From Embleya scabrispora (GTDB lineage: Bacteria; Actinomycetota; Actinomycetes; Streptomycetales; Streptomycetaceae): a DNA stretch of 64,000 nucleotides. Below the pieces are notes generated by a model. That model was not told the DNA's origin and ran no database searches. It saw only the letters and a list, made by a program, of their open reading frames with translations. The translations under genes and the position numbers were made by a program. This document shows, in pieces, positions 47,524 to 55,903 of the stretch. The stretch lies in assembly GCF_002024165.1 (NCBI RefSeq), contig NZ_MWQN01000001.1:6076001-6140000 (forward strand), in the 5' to 3' direction. Each line of letters starts with the position of its first letter. Within the stretch, counting starts at the first letter, position 1.

Positions 47524-48036
47524 CTACTGCACCCAGCCGTTGAACTGCTGCTTGCCGCGATGGGACCGCTTGCTGTTGGACAGCGCCGCGGCGGAGGCGC
47601 GGACCATCCACGTGTTGACCGAGACGCCCTGGCGGGTCGCCGCCTTCTCGATCTCGTCCTTCATCTCCTGCGGCGGCCGGAAGTTGATCCGAGCCGTGGC
47701 GCCACCCCTGGTGCCACCAAACTCGCCGGTCGACCAGTCGCTCGCCGGGTCACCGCTCTCCTCCGAGGCGTCCTGGGCGGGGCCGTCGTCGCCCGAGGGC
47801 GGCGTCACCACGAAGCTGGGGTCCATCCCGCGCAGGCGCAGGTCCACCGAGCCGGGCGCCAGGTCCCGGGTGATCTCGTCGGCCGCCGCCGACAGGACCT
47901 TGAGCAACGTGAGCCGGACGGCCGACTCCAACGGGGCGACGAGCCGCTCGGCCACCGCGCGGGTCTCGGCATCTCCGGCCGCGGAGGCTGCGACCAGCTC
48001 GTCGCGCAGCGCCTCGACATACTCCCGTAGTTCCAT
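47524..48036 (-). CDS. HicB-like antitoxin-family protein
   Basis: 170 residues from ATG 48036; ATG 48045 (adding MGH) is also possible. The N-terminal half (about 1-75) is a helical region with AAADEITRDLAPGSVDLRLRG, followed by an acidic Ser/Gly linker (about 78-110) and a C-terminal ribbon-helix-helix segment (ATARINFRPPQEMKDEI and GVSVNTWMVRASAAALS) as in HicB-type antitoxins. No HicA-like toxin is adjacent, so it is more likely a DNA-binding regulator than half of a toxin pair. It faces the DUF4097 gene. Confidence 0.82.
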   Translation of the reverse strand: MELREYVEALRDELVAASAAGDAETRAVAERLVAPLESAVRLTLLKVLSAAADEITRDLAPGSVDLRLRGMDPSFVVTPPSGDDGPAQDASEESGDPASDWSTGEFGGTRGGATARINFRPPQEMKDEIEKAATRQGVSVNTWMVRASAAALSNSKRSHRGKQQFNGWVQ

Positions 48037-48048
48037 GTGCCCCATCAT

Positions 48049-48065
48049 GGCACAGTGATTGCGCC
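48049..48065. promoter_or_regulatory. Operator-like inverted repeat before the HicB-like gene
   Basis: On the minus strand the sequence is GGCGCA-atcac-TGTGCC, a 6-bp inverted repeat with one mismatch and a 5-base spacer, just upstream of the start. It corresponds to the cleaner site at 46315-46335 and may be an autoregulatory site for the ribbon-helix-helix protein. Confidence 0.4.
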
Positions 48066-48278
48066 GCACGGCGCCTACCTGGCCCGATGTCGGGCCGCGA
48101 TCCCTTTGTCCAGGTGGCGGCGCGGGAGTCGAAGCGGCCGGCGGCGCGACCCGGACCGCGCCGGCCCGCCCGGACCGGCGGGATCCGGTCGACCTGCCGC
48201 CACGGTTGGCGCCATGGCCGCGCCATCGGGGTGCGGGAGGGGCGGCGCCGCGTCGCACCACCCGCTCCGGCGCCCGCC

Positions 48279-49487
48279 TCAGCGCGTGTCGGACGGCGTG
48301 TCCGCAGGCGTGTCCGAACGCGCCGGGCAGAACTCGGCGTTCACGATGGGCAGGATGGTCTCCGCCGCCCAAGCGCCGTTGTAGTTGAACGCGAGCTGAT
48401 GCCGGCCGTCCTCGGTCAGGGCGACCATGGTGATCGACCCGGGCGCGCCGCCGTCGTGGTACCACAGCGTGACGCCGCAGCCCAGCGTGAACCGCTCGAT
48501 GCCGAGACCGTAGGACGCGCCCGGAAAATCCGGATTGTCGACGGTCGTCTTCAACTCCGCCAACTGCCGTGGCGGCAGCAGCCGTCCGCGGATCAGGGCC
48601 GAGTAGAACCGGTTGAGATCGTCCGCGTCGGAGATCATGTCGCCGTTGCCCCAGGCCTGGGACCCGTTCGTCTCGGTGACGTCGTCGATGCGATCCGGCT
48701 GCGCCGCGAAGAGCTTGGCGTAGCCGCGGCTGCTCGGCCGGGGGAGCCGGACCCGGTTGCCGGGGTTGGACGTCGCCCCGAGCCCGAGGGGTTCGACGAT
48801 GCGATCGTGCACCTCGTCCTCGTACCGCCTGCCGGCGACGCGCTCCACGATCAGCGCGGCCAGGACGTCGTTGGTGTTCGAGAACGAGTGCCGGACACCG
48901 GGCCCGAACGGCGCCGCGTGGGAGAGCGCCACCCGTACGCGCGTCTCGGGGGTCAGCGTGTCGTAGCGGTGCCGCAGGAAGCCGTCGCCCGCCAGATACG
49001 TGGCTCCGTATTCCGGGTCGAGGGCGTAGTCGAACAGCCCGCTGGTGTGGTTGAGCAACTGCCGTACGGTGATCGCCCGCCCGTCGTTGCCGTTGCCTCG
49101 GACGACGCCCGGCAGATGGCGCTCGACGGTGTCGTCGAGGCGCAGGCGCCCCTCCGCCTCCAACTGGAGCAGTACGGTCGCCACGAACGTATCGGTGACG
49201 TTGCCGACCCGGAACCGATCGTCCCGGCCGCGCGGCGCACCCGTCCGGAGGTTGCCCACCCCCGACGCCGACCGCCAGACCCCTCGGCCGTCGCGTGCCT
49301 GGACGGTGACCCCGGGAACCCCGGCCCGCACGGCGGCCTCGATCGCCCGCCGCGTCTCCTGGTGCCGGCCCCCGGACCGGTCCGCCCCATCCGACGAAGC
49401 CCCCGCGGACCCGGTGAACACGGTGGCCACCAACGCCATCACCGCCAACCCGACCACGCCGCCCCGCGCCCTCTTCCACGCCACCAC
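48279..49487 (-). CDS. Secreted serine-hydrolase-fold protein (beta-lactamase class C-like), catalytic residues missing
   Basis: 402 residues from GTG 49487, chosen for GGGGG 6-10 bases upstream and an immediate signal peptide (basic start, GVVGLAVMALVATVF, probable cleavage near SAGAS). The fold is that of class C beta-lactamases/DD-peptidases (LNHTSGLFDY, WYHDGGAPG with the third His-x-Gly motif). The SxxK motif, expected as GSVTK, reads GNVTD, so both the nucleophilic Ser and its Lys are gone, and the YxN motif reads FSN. Such a protein should not act as a normal serine hydrolase; a binding or regulatory role is possible. No frameshift or internal stop is seen, so it looks maintained. Confidence 0.85.
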   Translation of the reverse strand: MVAWKRARGGVVGLAVMALVATVFTGSAGASSDGADRSGGRHQETRRAIEAAVRAGVPGVTVQARDGRGVWRSASGVGNLRTGAPRGRDDRFRVGNVTDTFVATVLLQLEAEGRLRLDDTVERHLPGVVRGNGNDGRAITVRQLLNHTSGLFDYALDPEYGATYLAGDGFLRHRYDTLTPETRVRVALSHAAPFGPGVRHSFSNTNDVLAALIVERVAGRRYEDEVHDRIVEPLGLGATSNPGNRVRLPRPSSRGYAKLFAAQPDRIDDVTETNGSQAWGNGDMISDADDLNRFYSALIRGRLLPPRQLAELKTTVDNPDFPGASYGLGIERFTLGCGVTLWYHDGGAPGSITMVALTEDGRHQLAFNYNGAWAAETILPIVNAEFCPARSDTPADTPSDTR

Positions 49488-50194
49488 GCCGTACCCCCGA
49501 ATGTCGTCACACTCGCCCGTCGGCCGCACCCAACGCCGCGCCCCCGAGCACCCGTCGGCGGCAGCGTAGATCACCCCCGAGCCCCATGGGGCTCCCCAGA
49601 GCCAACACCACACCCGACAACGAACAACCGACCGACCGACCGTGCCCCGCCCCCATGTCCAGCCGCCAGGACACCCCGAACCCACCCCGCGACAGATGCC
49701 GCCCCCGGGAGATCCGATGATTCATCAGGACATCGACACAATTGCCGAACCGGCCGTCCCCGCGCGGTACATCGTGGATCCGTCCGTGCCGGGCTCGATT
49801 TCCCGCCCGGCGGCACAGGCGCGCGCGAGGGACACGACCCCGCTGCGGGTCAGCTGCCGGCGGACGGCATCACACGGCGCCCGCGTAGCCGCAGTGGTAG
49901 TGACGCTGAGAATTCCCCGCCTTCGCAAGAGCCGAAGGTTGGGGACCCGATGCCCGACTCGGAGCCGTTCCGGGTCCTCGATCGGTGCTGGACCCGGCGG
50001 GCTCCCCGGTCGTCGAACGCAGCGTTGAACCGGCCCTCAACTTTGGCGGTAGTCCGGCAGTCCGGCGACGGCGCCCGTCCGGGCCGGGGGGTATGCGGCA
50101 CGTGCCGGCATGAGGGTTCGTGGGGTGTGCGGGTATCGGGGGCGGGCAGGTACAGGGGGTCGAGGGTGTCGACGAGGTGGGAGGGCCGGGGACG
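49488..50194. other. 707-bp intergenic region with no convincing gene
   Basis: Lies between the divergent hydrolase-like and PhoD-like genes. It holds a short ACCG tandem run near 49626, an open frame at 49717-50028 with a plausible GGGAG site but an arginine-rich tail and no recognisable domain, and an imperfect hairpin at 49915-49944. Promoters for both flanking genes should be here, but none could be picked out. It may contain decayed coding sequence. Confidence 0.5.
49915..49944. repeat. Imperfect hairpin in the intergenic region
   Basis: CCCCgCCTTCG and CGAAGGttGGGG are inverted copies around a short loop. The shape loosely recalls hairpins at the ends of IS200/IS605 elements, but no transposase gene is attached; a terminator of a lost gene is equally possible. 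Confidence 0.3.
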
Positions 50195-51910
50195 ATGGCC
50201 GAGTTGTTGCTCGGTCCCGTGTTGCGGCACGTGGATCGCACGAGTGCCACGGTGTGGGTGGAGACCGACTCGCCCTGTGTGGTGACGGTGACGTGCGAGG
50301 ACGGCGTGGCCAGTGCGCCCACGTGGACGATCTTCGGCCACCACTACGTGCTGGTGGTGGTCGAGGGGCTGACACCGGGGCGGTCGCGGGAATACCGGGT
50401 GCTGCTGGACGAACGCGCGTGCTGGCCGGACGAGCGCTCGGGTTATCCGCCGAGCGTGTTGCGTACCGCCCCGGCCGACGACGGGGAGCGGGACCTGAAC
50501 GTCGTGTTCGGGTCCTGTCGCTGGTCGAGTCCGCCGAGCACCGAGGCGGGCGAGGAGCGCCGGCTCGATCCGGACGCGCTGGACACGCTCGCCCGCCGGC
50601 TGATGCGCTCGCCGGACGAACCGCTGCCGGACGCGCTGTTGTTGCTCGGCGATCAGGTGTACGCGGACGAGACCTCGCGCGCGATGCAGAACCGGCTGGC
50701 GCGGCGGCGCGACCTGAACGAACCCCCGGGCGGCCAGATCGCCGACTTCGAGGAGTACACGCTGCTCTATCACGAGTCGTGGTCCGATCCGCAGATCCGC
50801 TGGCTGCTGTCGACCGTGCCCAGCGCGATGATCTTCGACGACCACGACGTGATCGACGACTGGAACACCTCGCACGCGTGGCGCGCCGACATGGCCGCGA
50901 CCGACTGGTGGTCCGAGCGGATCGCGGGCGCGCTCGCGTCGTACTGGATCTATCAGCACGTCGGCAACCTGGACCCGGCCGCGCTGGCGCGCAACGAGGT
51001 GCTCGCGCAGGTCCGGGCGGCGGGGCCGGGGGAGGATGTGGGGCCGCTGCTGCACGAGTTCGCGCTGCGGGCCGACGCGGAGGCGGACGGTAAGGCGACC
51101 ACGCGGTGGAGCTTCCGGCGCGACTTCGGCCGGACCCGGCTGCTGATGATCGACTCGCGCGCCGGTCGGGTGCTGACCGCGGACCGACGGGCGATGATCG
51201 GCGCCGACGAGTTGGCTTGGATCACCGAGCAGGCGGACGAGGGCGGATACGACCACCTGCTGATCGGCACGTCGCTGCCGTGGCTGCTGCCGCCGGGCAT
51301 CCACGACCTGGAGTCGTGGAACGAGGCGCTGTGCGCGGGCGTTCGCGGGCCCCGCCTCGCGCGCTGGAGCGAGTGGTTGCGGCGGGCGGGCGACCTGGAG
51401 CACTGGGCGGCGTTTCGCGAATCGTTCGAGGCGCTGTCCGCGCTGATCGGGCGGATCGCGCTGCACGGGCCGCGGGCGGGCGGGCCGGCGCCGGCCACGG
51501 TGTGCGTGTTGTCGGGGGACGTGCACCACGTATACGCGGCGGAGGCGCACTGGCTCGGCTCGGGAGAGGGGCCGCAGGCGGGCGACGCCTCCGGTGGCGC
51601 GGCCCGGGTCTATCAACTGACCTGCTCGCCCGTGCACAACTCGGTCCCGCCGGCGATCCGGATCGGCTTCCGCTTCGGGTGGGGACGTACGGCGACCCGG
51701 ATCGGGCGGGCCCTGGCCGGGCACGCGCGGCTGACCCCGCTGCCGGTCGAGTGGACGAAGCTGGGCGGACCGTGGTTCGGCAACCACCTGATGACGCTCA
51801 CCCTGCGCGGGCGCCGCGCCACGCTCTCCCTGGACCGGGCCGAGAACGGCCGGCGCAACCGCGCGGCACGGCTGCGCCGCGTGGGCCGCGCGGTACTGCG
51901 CAAGGACTGA
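50195..51910 (+). CDS. PhoD-like alkaline phosphatase family protein
   Basis: 571 residues; ATG preceded by GGGAGGGCCGGGG. An N-terminal fibronectin-like region (GPVLRHVDRTSATVWVE) is followed by the metallophosphatase core: GSCRW (about 107), LLLGDQVYADE (about 150), IFDDHDVIDDWN (about 212) and LSGDVHHVYAAEA (about 440), which hold the metal ligands of the PhoD family. No signal peptide or Tat motif is visible, so a cytoplasmic place is likely unless the start is wrong. Substrate unknown; phosphodiester or phosphomonoester hydrolysis is the family activity. Confidence 0.9.
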   Translation: MAELLLGPVLRHVDRTSATVWVETDSPCVVTVTCEDGVASAPTWTIFGHHYVLVVVEGLTPGRSREYRVLLDERACWPDERSGYPPSVLRTAPADDGERDLNVVFGSCRWSSPPSTEAGEERRLDPDALDTLARRLMRSPDEPLPDALLLLGDQVYADETSRAMQNRLARRRDLNEPPGGQIADFEEYTLLYHESWSDPQIRWLLSTVPSAMIFDDHDVIDDWNTSHAWRADMAATDWWSERIAGALASYWIYQHVGNLDPAALARNEVLAQVRAAGPGEDVGPLLHEFALRADAEADGKATTRWSFRRDFGRTRLLMIDSRAGRVLTADRRAMIGADELAWITEQADEGGYDHLLIGTSLPWLLPPGIHDLESWNEALCAGVRGPRLARWSEWLRRAGDLEHWAAFRESFEALSALIGRIALHGPRAGGPAPATVCVLSGDVHHVYAAEAHWLGSGEGPQAGDASGGAARVYQLTCSPVHNSVPPAIRIGFRFGWGRTATRIGRALAGHARLTPLPVEWTKLGGPWFGNHLMTLTLRGRRATLSLDRAENGRRNRAARLRRVGRAVLRKD

Positions 51911-51997
51911 CCGGACGGACCGGGTGCCGGGACGCCCCGTGCCGGCGGGCCGGCACACGGTGGCCCAGGTGGTGATCTTGTCGAACGCGCCGGCTCG

Positions 51998-52003
51998 TAC
52001 ACT
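51998..52003 (+). promoter_or_regulatory. -10-like TACACT for a leaderless AraC gene
   Basis: TACACT ends 7 bases before the GTG at 52011, the spacing expected if transcription starts at the start codon. No matching -35 at normal distance is clear. It supports 52011 as the start of the AraC-type gene. Confidence 0.35.
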
Positions 52004-52010
52004 GACGAGC

Positions 52011-52847
52011 GTGGAGGATCGCACGACCACCGGGGCCGGTGCACGACCGACGACCGCCCTGCGGCCGTATGTCGACTCGTACATCGGTTTCGACCTCCGC
52101 GGGTTCCCCGAGGGAGTGCACTGCGGGCCGCCGGGACGCGTGCTGACCACGGTGATCAGCCTGTCGGGCCCCTTGGAAGTGGCGACGGGCGTCGACGACG
52201 GGTCGCCGATCACCCGATACGACAGCGTGGCGTGCGGTCTGCGCAGCCGGTCCGTCGCGATCCATCACGACGGACGGCAGCAGGGTGTGCAGATCGCGCT
52301 GACACCGCTCGGCGCCCGGGCCGTCTACGGCATGCCCGCCGCCGGGCTCGCCCACCACCTCGTCCCGCTCGACGAACTACTCGGATCGCTCGGCACCGAG
52401 TTGGTCGAGCGGCTCCGCGCGGCGACGACATGGGCGACGCGGTTCGCCGCACTGGACGAACTGCTCCTTCGAGCCGTCGAACGCGGCGCCGGCGGCGACC
52501 GGGCGCACCGGGCGCGCCCCGAGGTGGCCGAGGCATGGCGCCGGCTCGTCGCCACCCGGGGCCGGGTCCAGGTCAAAGCGGTCGCCGAGGAACTGGGCTG
52601 GAGCCGTCGCCACCTCACCGAGCGGTTTCGCGACGAACTGGGGCTCTCACCGAAGACCTTCGCCCGAGTCCTGCGCTTCGAGCACGCGCACGAACTGGCC
52701 ACGGCGCGCGCCCCGCTCCCGTGGGCCGACCTGGCGACCACGTCCGGCTACGCCGACCAGGCCCATCTCGTCCGGGACTGGAACGAGTTCACGGGCCGAT
52801 CACCCACGGCCTGGCGTCGTGGCGAAGTCCTCCTCGCGACCGGATAG
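52011..52847 (+). CDS. AraC-family transcriptional regulator
   Basis: 278 residues from GTG 52011; an earlier in-frame GTG (51924) exists but has less support. The N-terminal region (about 1-160) is a ligand-binding type domain of unknown specificity; the C-terminal region has two helix-turn-helix motifs (VKAVAEELGWSRRHLTERF and LATTSGYADQAHLVRDW) and the FTGRSPTAWR ending of the AraC family. It is followed on the same strand after 83 bp by a cupin and an SGNH hydrolase gene, which it may control (inference). Confidence 0.9.
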   Translation: MEDRTTTGAGARPTTALRPYVDSYIGFDLRGFPEGVHCGPPGRVLTTVISLSGPLEVATGVDDGSPITRYDSVACGLRSRSVAIHHDGRQQGVQIALTPLGARAVYGMPAAGLAHHLVPLDELLGSLGTELVERLRAATTWATRFAALDELLLRAVERGAGGDRAHRARPEVAEAWRRLVATRGRVQVKAVAEELGWSRRHLTERFRDELGLSPKTFARVLRFEHAHELATARAPLPWADLATTSGYADQAHLVRDWNEFTGRSPTAWRRGEVLLATG

Positions 52848-52930
52848 CCGCCGACCGGCTGCCCGTCGCCCGGGCTCGTGTTCCCTTTCGTTCAAGACCA
52901 CCCGATCGCCCACGCGGCACGATCGTCGGC

Positions 52931-53416
52931 ATGAGACTCCTCAACGACGAACACGACGCCGTCGACCTGCGGACCACCCCCGTGCACCTCGGACTGGGAT
53001 CCAGGGCCAAACCCATCGAGGGCTTCGCCTGGAGTCCGGAGGTGCTCCAGGCATACGGCGCCGCGGTCGCGGCGGACGGCGCCGAAGGCCGGATGGTGAT
53101 GATCTTCGACGGCGACGGCCCCGGCGACCACTGGGAGCGCCACCCCGCCGGCGACGAACTGGTCGTCTGCCTGAGCGGATCGGTGACGGTGATCCGCGAC
53201 GTGGACGGGGCACGCGAGCGTGTGACGCTGGAGCCGGGCGAGGCCACCATCAACCCGGCCGGCGCCTGGCACGTCGTCGACATGGCCGGGCCGACGTCCA
53301 TCCTGACCATCACCGCCGGCCTCGGTACCGACCACCACCCCCGCACCGACGCCCACCCTCGCACCGACGCCCACCCGAGCGAACACCCCGGCACATCCGA
53401 CCCGGAGACGCGGTGA
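52931..53416 (+). CDS. Cupin-domain protein
   Basis: 161 residues. A single cupin barrel with motif 1 (DHWERHPAGDE, with His, His, Glu metal ligands about 58-68) and motif 2 (NPAGAWHVVD, about 112). The last 25 residues form a His/Asp-rich tail with a tandem HPRTDA repeat, outside the cupin fold. ATG 52931 has no strong ribosome site. The end overlaps the next start (GTGA), so the two are co-translated. Substrate unknown. Confidence 0.85.
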   Translation: MRLLNDEHDAVDLRTTPVHLGLGSRAKPIEGFAWSPEVLQAYGAAVAADGAEGRMVMIFDGDGPGDHWERHPAGDELVVCLSGSVTVIRDVDGARERVTLEPGEATINPAGAWHVVDMAGPTSILTITAGLGTDHHPRTDAHPRTDAHPSEHPGTSDPETR

Positions 53417-54132
53417 CCATACGCATCGCGTGCCTGGGCGACAGCCTCACCCGCGCCCAGTTCAGCGTCGACTACCTGCACCTTCTCCAACAACGCCACC
53501 CTCGCGGCGACGTGCGCCTCGCCCGCTTCGGCGTCAACGGCGACTTCGCCTACAACCTCCTGCAACGCCTGGACGCCGTCGTCGCGGACCCGCCCGACGT
53601 CATCACCGTATTGATCGGGACCAACGACGCCCGAGCGAGCCTGGCCGGCTACCCCGTCGAGCAGATCATGAAGCGCAAACACCTCCCGGAGCGCCCGTCG
53701 GCGGCCTGGTTCCGGCAGTGCCTGGAAGCCGTCGTCGAGCGGCTACGCACCCGGACCGATGCGACGATCGGCCTGCTGTCCCTCCCGGTGCTCGGCCAAC
53801 AACCCGACGGAGCGGCGGCACGGGCATCACAGGCGTACAGCGCAATCATCGCCGAGGTCGCCGCCGCCCACGAGGTGACCTACCTTCCCCTCCACGAAAG
53901 CCAGATCGAGGAACTGCGCCGAGCGGACCCGCCGCCGATTCCGTACCGCGAGGTGACACCCGCAGCGGTCGTCGGCGTCCTCCTCCAACACGCCGTGCTG
54001 CGCCGCAGCCTGGACACGATCTCGAGCCGGCGAAATCTCGTCCTCACGACCGACCACATCCACCAGAACAGCCGCGGCGCCGCCCTCGTCGCCGAGGCCA
54101 TCGACGCCGGCCTGCTCACCCGAAGCACCTAA
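53413..54132 (+). CDS. SGNH/GDSL-family hydrolase
   Basis: 239 residues. Block I GDSLT (Ser about 11), block II glycine in FGVNGDFAYN, block III GTNDAR (about 62) and block V DHIHQNSRG (Asp/His about 218-221), so the full catalytic set is present. No signal peptide is seen, so it is probably cytoplasmic. Start GTG overlaps the cupin stop by 4 bases. Family activity: esterase or acyl hydrolase; substrate unknown. Confidence 0.9.
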   Translation: MTIRIACLGDSLTRAQFSVDYLHLLQQRHPRGDVRLARFGVNGDFAYNLLQRLDAVVADPPDVITVLIGTNDARASLAGYPVEQIMKRKHLPERPSAAWFRQCLEAVVERLRTRTDATIGLLSLPVLGQQPDGAAARASQAYSAIIAEVAAAHEVTYLPLHESQIEELRRADPPPIPYREVTPAAVVGVLLQHAVLRRSLDTISSRRNLVLTTDHIHQNSRGAALVAEAIDAGLLTRST

Positions 54133-54328
54133 CCGGCCCCGGCCGAGCGCCGGCACGGGGGCAACCCGCCCAAGGGCACGGCAACGCGGCCGCGGGAGAC
54201 CGCGGCGTCTCGGTGACGGCTTCGCGGTACTTCACGGCGCTTCGGCGTTTCGGCGTTCCGGGCCCCGTGACGCGTGTTCCACGACCGGTCCCCGGCCGGT
54301 CCACGCGCTACGGGGCCTTCAGGGCGTT

Positions 54329-54366
54329 CCCCAGTGCCCCAGTGCCCCAGGTGCCCCAGTGCCCAC
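54329..54366. repeat. Short tandem repeat GTGCCCCA
   Basis: About four imperfect copies of an 8-9 base unit (CCCCAGTG) in the 264-bp gap between the SGNH hydrolase and the minus-strand VOC gene. No further role is evident; the gap also has a weak 6-bp inverted repeat at 54283-54301. Confidence 0.6.
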
Positions 54367-54396
54367 GGGCGGGTGGTTCGGTCTCCGGCCGCCTGT

Positions 54397-54762
54397 TCAG
54401 GGCTTTTGGACCACCACGCAGAACGGATGGCCGTCGGGGTCGCCCAGGACGACGAAGTCGGGGTCTTTCGGGTAGTCCCACGGCAATCGGGTGGCGCCCA
54501 GTGCGAGCAGGCGTTCCACCTCGCCCTCCTGGTCGTCGGTGTACAGGTCGAGGTGTACCCGAGGCGGCTCCACCCGCTCCCACACCTCGCCGAGTTGCAG
54601 GCTGATCCGGTGCCGGCCGCCGTCCGGTTCGACCAGAACGACGAACTCGGTGTCGTCGGTCACGGGGTCGCGCGGACGCAGTCCCAGCGCGTTCGTCCAG
54701 AACGCGACGCCTCGGTGGATGTCGGTGGTGGTGATCACGACACATCCCAGTCGAAGATTCAT
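54397..54762 (-). CDS. VOC-family (glyoxalase/bleomycin-resistance fold) protein
   Basis: 121 residues, one two-motif VOC unit: LGCVVITTTDIHRGVAFWTNALGLRP at the start region (beta-alpha-beta-beta-beta), RVHLDLYTDD in the middle and DPDFVVLGDPDGHPFCVV at the end. Possible metal ligands are His 70 and a late Glu/His; it could be an enzyme or a binding protein. It is a single gene on the minus strand without a clear partner. Confidence 0.85.
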   Translation of the reverse strand: MNLRLGCVVITTTDIHRGVAFWTNALGLRPRDPVTDDTEFVVLVEPDGGRHRISLQLGEVWERVEPPRVHLDLYTDDQEGEVERLLALGATRLPWDYPKDPDFVVLGDPDGHPFCVVVQKP

Positions 54763-55150
54763 TGATTCCGGACGCCTTTCTCTCGTGCCCCGAGTGCCGG
54801 GCCTCGGGCCCTGCTACCCCGGTCCGCGGGGATTACCGTTGGGGTTCACCGTTGCGGCCCCTGCCCGGGGAACTCGTTGCGCCGCGTGATCACGTTGTCG
54901 ACCGAGTGGTAGAGCCATCCCGCCCGCCGCGGATCTCTGCCGGTGCCCCGGATACCCCGCTCGTGTCCGGCCCTGGCGCATGAATGGGCCAGGGCCGGGC
55001 AAGTGATCATCGTCCGTGTCGCTGCCGGAATACGCCGCGTGAAGCGGAGAGTGCCGCCACGCGCCCGGTCTCCCAAGCGGAATTCGCGGCGCGATCGTCG
55101 CGGCGTTCGCCGCGAACCGGACTTCGGCGCAGGTCGAGGGAGGTGCGGCG
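54763..55150. other. Intergenic region of 388 bp
   Basis: Lies between the divergently transcribed VOC and isochorismatase-like genes. It holds a strong hairpin at 54967-54998 and, near its end, a GGAGG-type site for the gene at 55151. No supported gene was found on either strand. Confidence 0.5.
54967..54998. terminator. 11-bp perfect hairpin between divergent genes
   Basis: CCGGCCCTGGC pairs exactly with GCCAGGGCCGG around a 10-base loop. Its place between two divergent starts is odd for a terminator; it may belong to a lost gene or act in the 5' leader of one of them. Confidence 0.4.
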
Positions 55151-55708
55151 ATGACGAACACGGCCCTGATCGTGATCGACATGATCAACGCCTACGAGCA
55201 CGAGGACGCCGAGGTCCTGATCCCCGCGGTCCGCGAAGTCCTCCCCGAGGTCCGCGCGTTGATCGCGCGAGCCCGCGCGGCCGACGTGGACGTCGTCTAC
55301 GTCAACGACAACTTCGGCCGCTGGCGCTCCCACCACGACGAGATCCTCGAGATCGCGCTGAAGGGCCCGCATGCCGACCTCGTGGAGCCGATTCAACCCG
55401 ACGACACCTCGATGTTCGTGGTCAAGGCTCGCCATTCCATCTTCTACCAGACCCCATTGGAGTACCTGCTGACGCAACGCGGTGTCGGCCGGGTGGTGCT
55501 GTGTGGCCAGGTCACCGAGCAGTGCGTGCTGTATTCGGCGCTCGACGCGCACATCCGACACCTTCGCGTGGCGGTGGCCGAGGACGCCGTCGCCCACATC
55601 GACGTCGAACTCGCGCGAGCGGCTCTGCGGATGATGCGCCGCAACATGCAAGCCGATGTGCGCCCGTGGCGTCGACTCGACCTGGGCGGACCGGCGACAC
55701 GGGCATAG
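55151..55708 (+). CDS. Isochorismatase-family cysteine hydrolase
   Basis: 185 residues with the Rossmann-like isochorismatase fold: LIVIDMINAY with catalytic Asp (about 9), lysine in VVKARHSIFY (about 87) and the cysteine in CGQVTEQCVLYSA. ATG is preceded by GGGAGGTGCGGCG. The family includes nicotinamidases and other amide or vinyl-ether hydrolases; substrate cannot be told. Not linked to the biosynthetic cluster by position. Confidence 0.9.
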   Translation: MTNTALIVIDMINAYEHEDAEVLIPAVREVLPEVRALIARARAADVDVVYVNDNFGRWRSHHDEILEIALKGPHADLVEPIQPDDTSMFVVKARHSIFYQTPLEYLLTQRGVGRVVLCGQVTEQCVLYSALDAHIRHLRVAVAEDAVAHIDVELARAALRMMRRNMQADVRPWRRLDLGGPATRA

Positions 55709-55903
55709 TCCCGAACGACCCCGGACCAAGCCACATGGCGCCGCCGAGCCGAACGGCGCCGACCTGGAAATCACCGAACCGGTACGGGCACGGATGAGGC
55801 GACGAGAAGCGGGCAGCGGGGTGTGACGGAAGAACGTCGCCCGGCCGGAACGCGGCGACGCCTGTACATGACCGGGTCAGCGATACATCAGGAGCGTTCG
55901 CTC

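Noticed and set aside
47524-48036. A HicA/HicB toxin-antitoxin pair
   Set aside because: No small HicA-like toxin frame is next to the HicB-like gene on either side.
49861-49950. IS200/IS605-type element end
   Set aside because: Only an imperfect hairpin supports it. No transposase or accessory gene, and no second end, could be seen.
49717-50028. Possible 103-residue gene with GGGAG upstream
   Set aside because: The translation turns arginine-rich, runs through an inverted repeat and shows no domain. Noted only as part of the intergenic region.
54329-54366. CRISPR-like or regulatory array
   Set aside because: The units are 8-9 bases, directly adjacent and imperfect, with no spacers.
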